Assembly: GCA_020854975.1 (NCBI GenBank)
Contig: JAHKLQ010000228.1
Span: 1-27,172, forward strand
Reading direction: 5' to 3'
DNA from: Methanobacterium sp.
GTDB lineage: Archaea > Methanobacteriota > Methanobacteria > Methanobacteriales > Methanobacteriaceae
Length of the DNA stretch: 27,172 nt
Part shown: piece after piece, positions 27,149-27,172 of the stretch
Layout of the letters: each line of letters begins with the position of its first letter
Position numbering within the stretch: the first letter of the stretch is position 1
Translations under genes and position numbers: made by a program
The notes under the pieces: model-generated
The model's input: only the letters and a program-made list of their open reading frames with translations
Database searches by the model: none
What the model was told of the DNA's origin: nothing

Positions 27149-27172
27149 TAAAATGAGACAACATGCTTTTGT

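Overview
The window looks like chromosomal DNA of a mesophilic hydrogenotrophic methanogen of the Methanobacteriales, most like Methanobacterium. The evidence is the set of genes: a methanogenesis-marker 7 gene, comB of coenzyme M synthesis, a DUF1922 protein and an MTH1187-type thiamine-binding protein that closely resemble solved Methanothermobacter proteins, archaeal Trm1, a TRAM-domain protein, an archaeal split glutamate synthase, and archaeal TATA promoters with AT-rich spacers. No tRNA, rRNA, CRISPR array, transposase or phage gene was seen.

Region 1 (163-5801, all minus) is a metal-cluster handling island. In order of transcription it holds a DUF134 DNA-binding protein with added zinc ribbons, a NifX-like carrier, an Mrp/NBP35 P-loop ATPase, a second NifX-like carrier, two MinD-type ATPases with inserted ferredoxin domains, and a cation diffusion facilitator fused to a third NifX-like domain. 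The content recalls the ORP/MinD/Mrp clusters of sulfate reducers. Region 2 (6033-8241, plus) is a ferrous iron uptake unit: feoA, feoB and a 40-residue Cys-rich gene, behind a strong DtxR/IdeR-like box.

Region 3 (8247-10877, minus) has a membrane-anchored metallophosphoesterase, then mmp7 with an overlapping upstream partner. Region 4 (11230-18108) is mostly conserved housekeeping and methanogen genes: TRAM protein, comB, TraB family, DUF1922, a GTPBP1-like GTPase, a tRNA-thiolation (TtuA/NcsA-like) protein divergent from an MTH1187-like protein, and a DegT aminotransferase. Region 5 (18339-24288) has a CPBP membrane protease, trm1, a tandem repeat, an anchored hypothetical protein and three DUF4013 membrane paralogues of identical length (231 residues). 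Region 6 (24502 to the right edge, minus) is part of a split glutamate synthase: the GXGXG domain gene, whose 5' end looks frame-shifted, overlapping a ferredoxin-rich FMN synthase subunit.

The most interesting themes are the three NifX-domain proteins beside iron uptake and beside an mmp7 operon, the iron-box promoter of feoA, a tiny Cys-rich gene after feoB, the back-to-back leaderless promoter at 16486-16521, and the apparent one-base frame break at the start of the glutamate synthase GXGXG gene.
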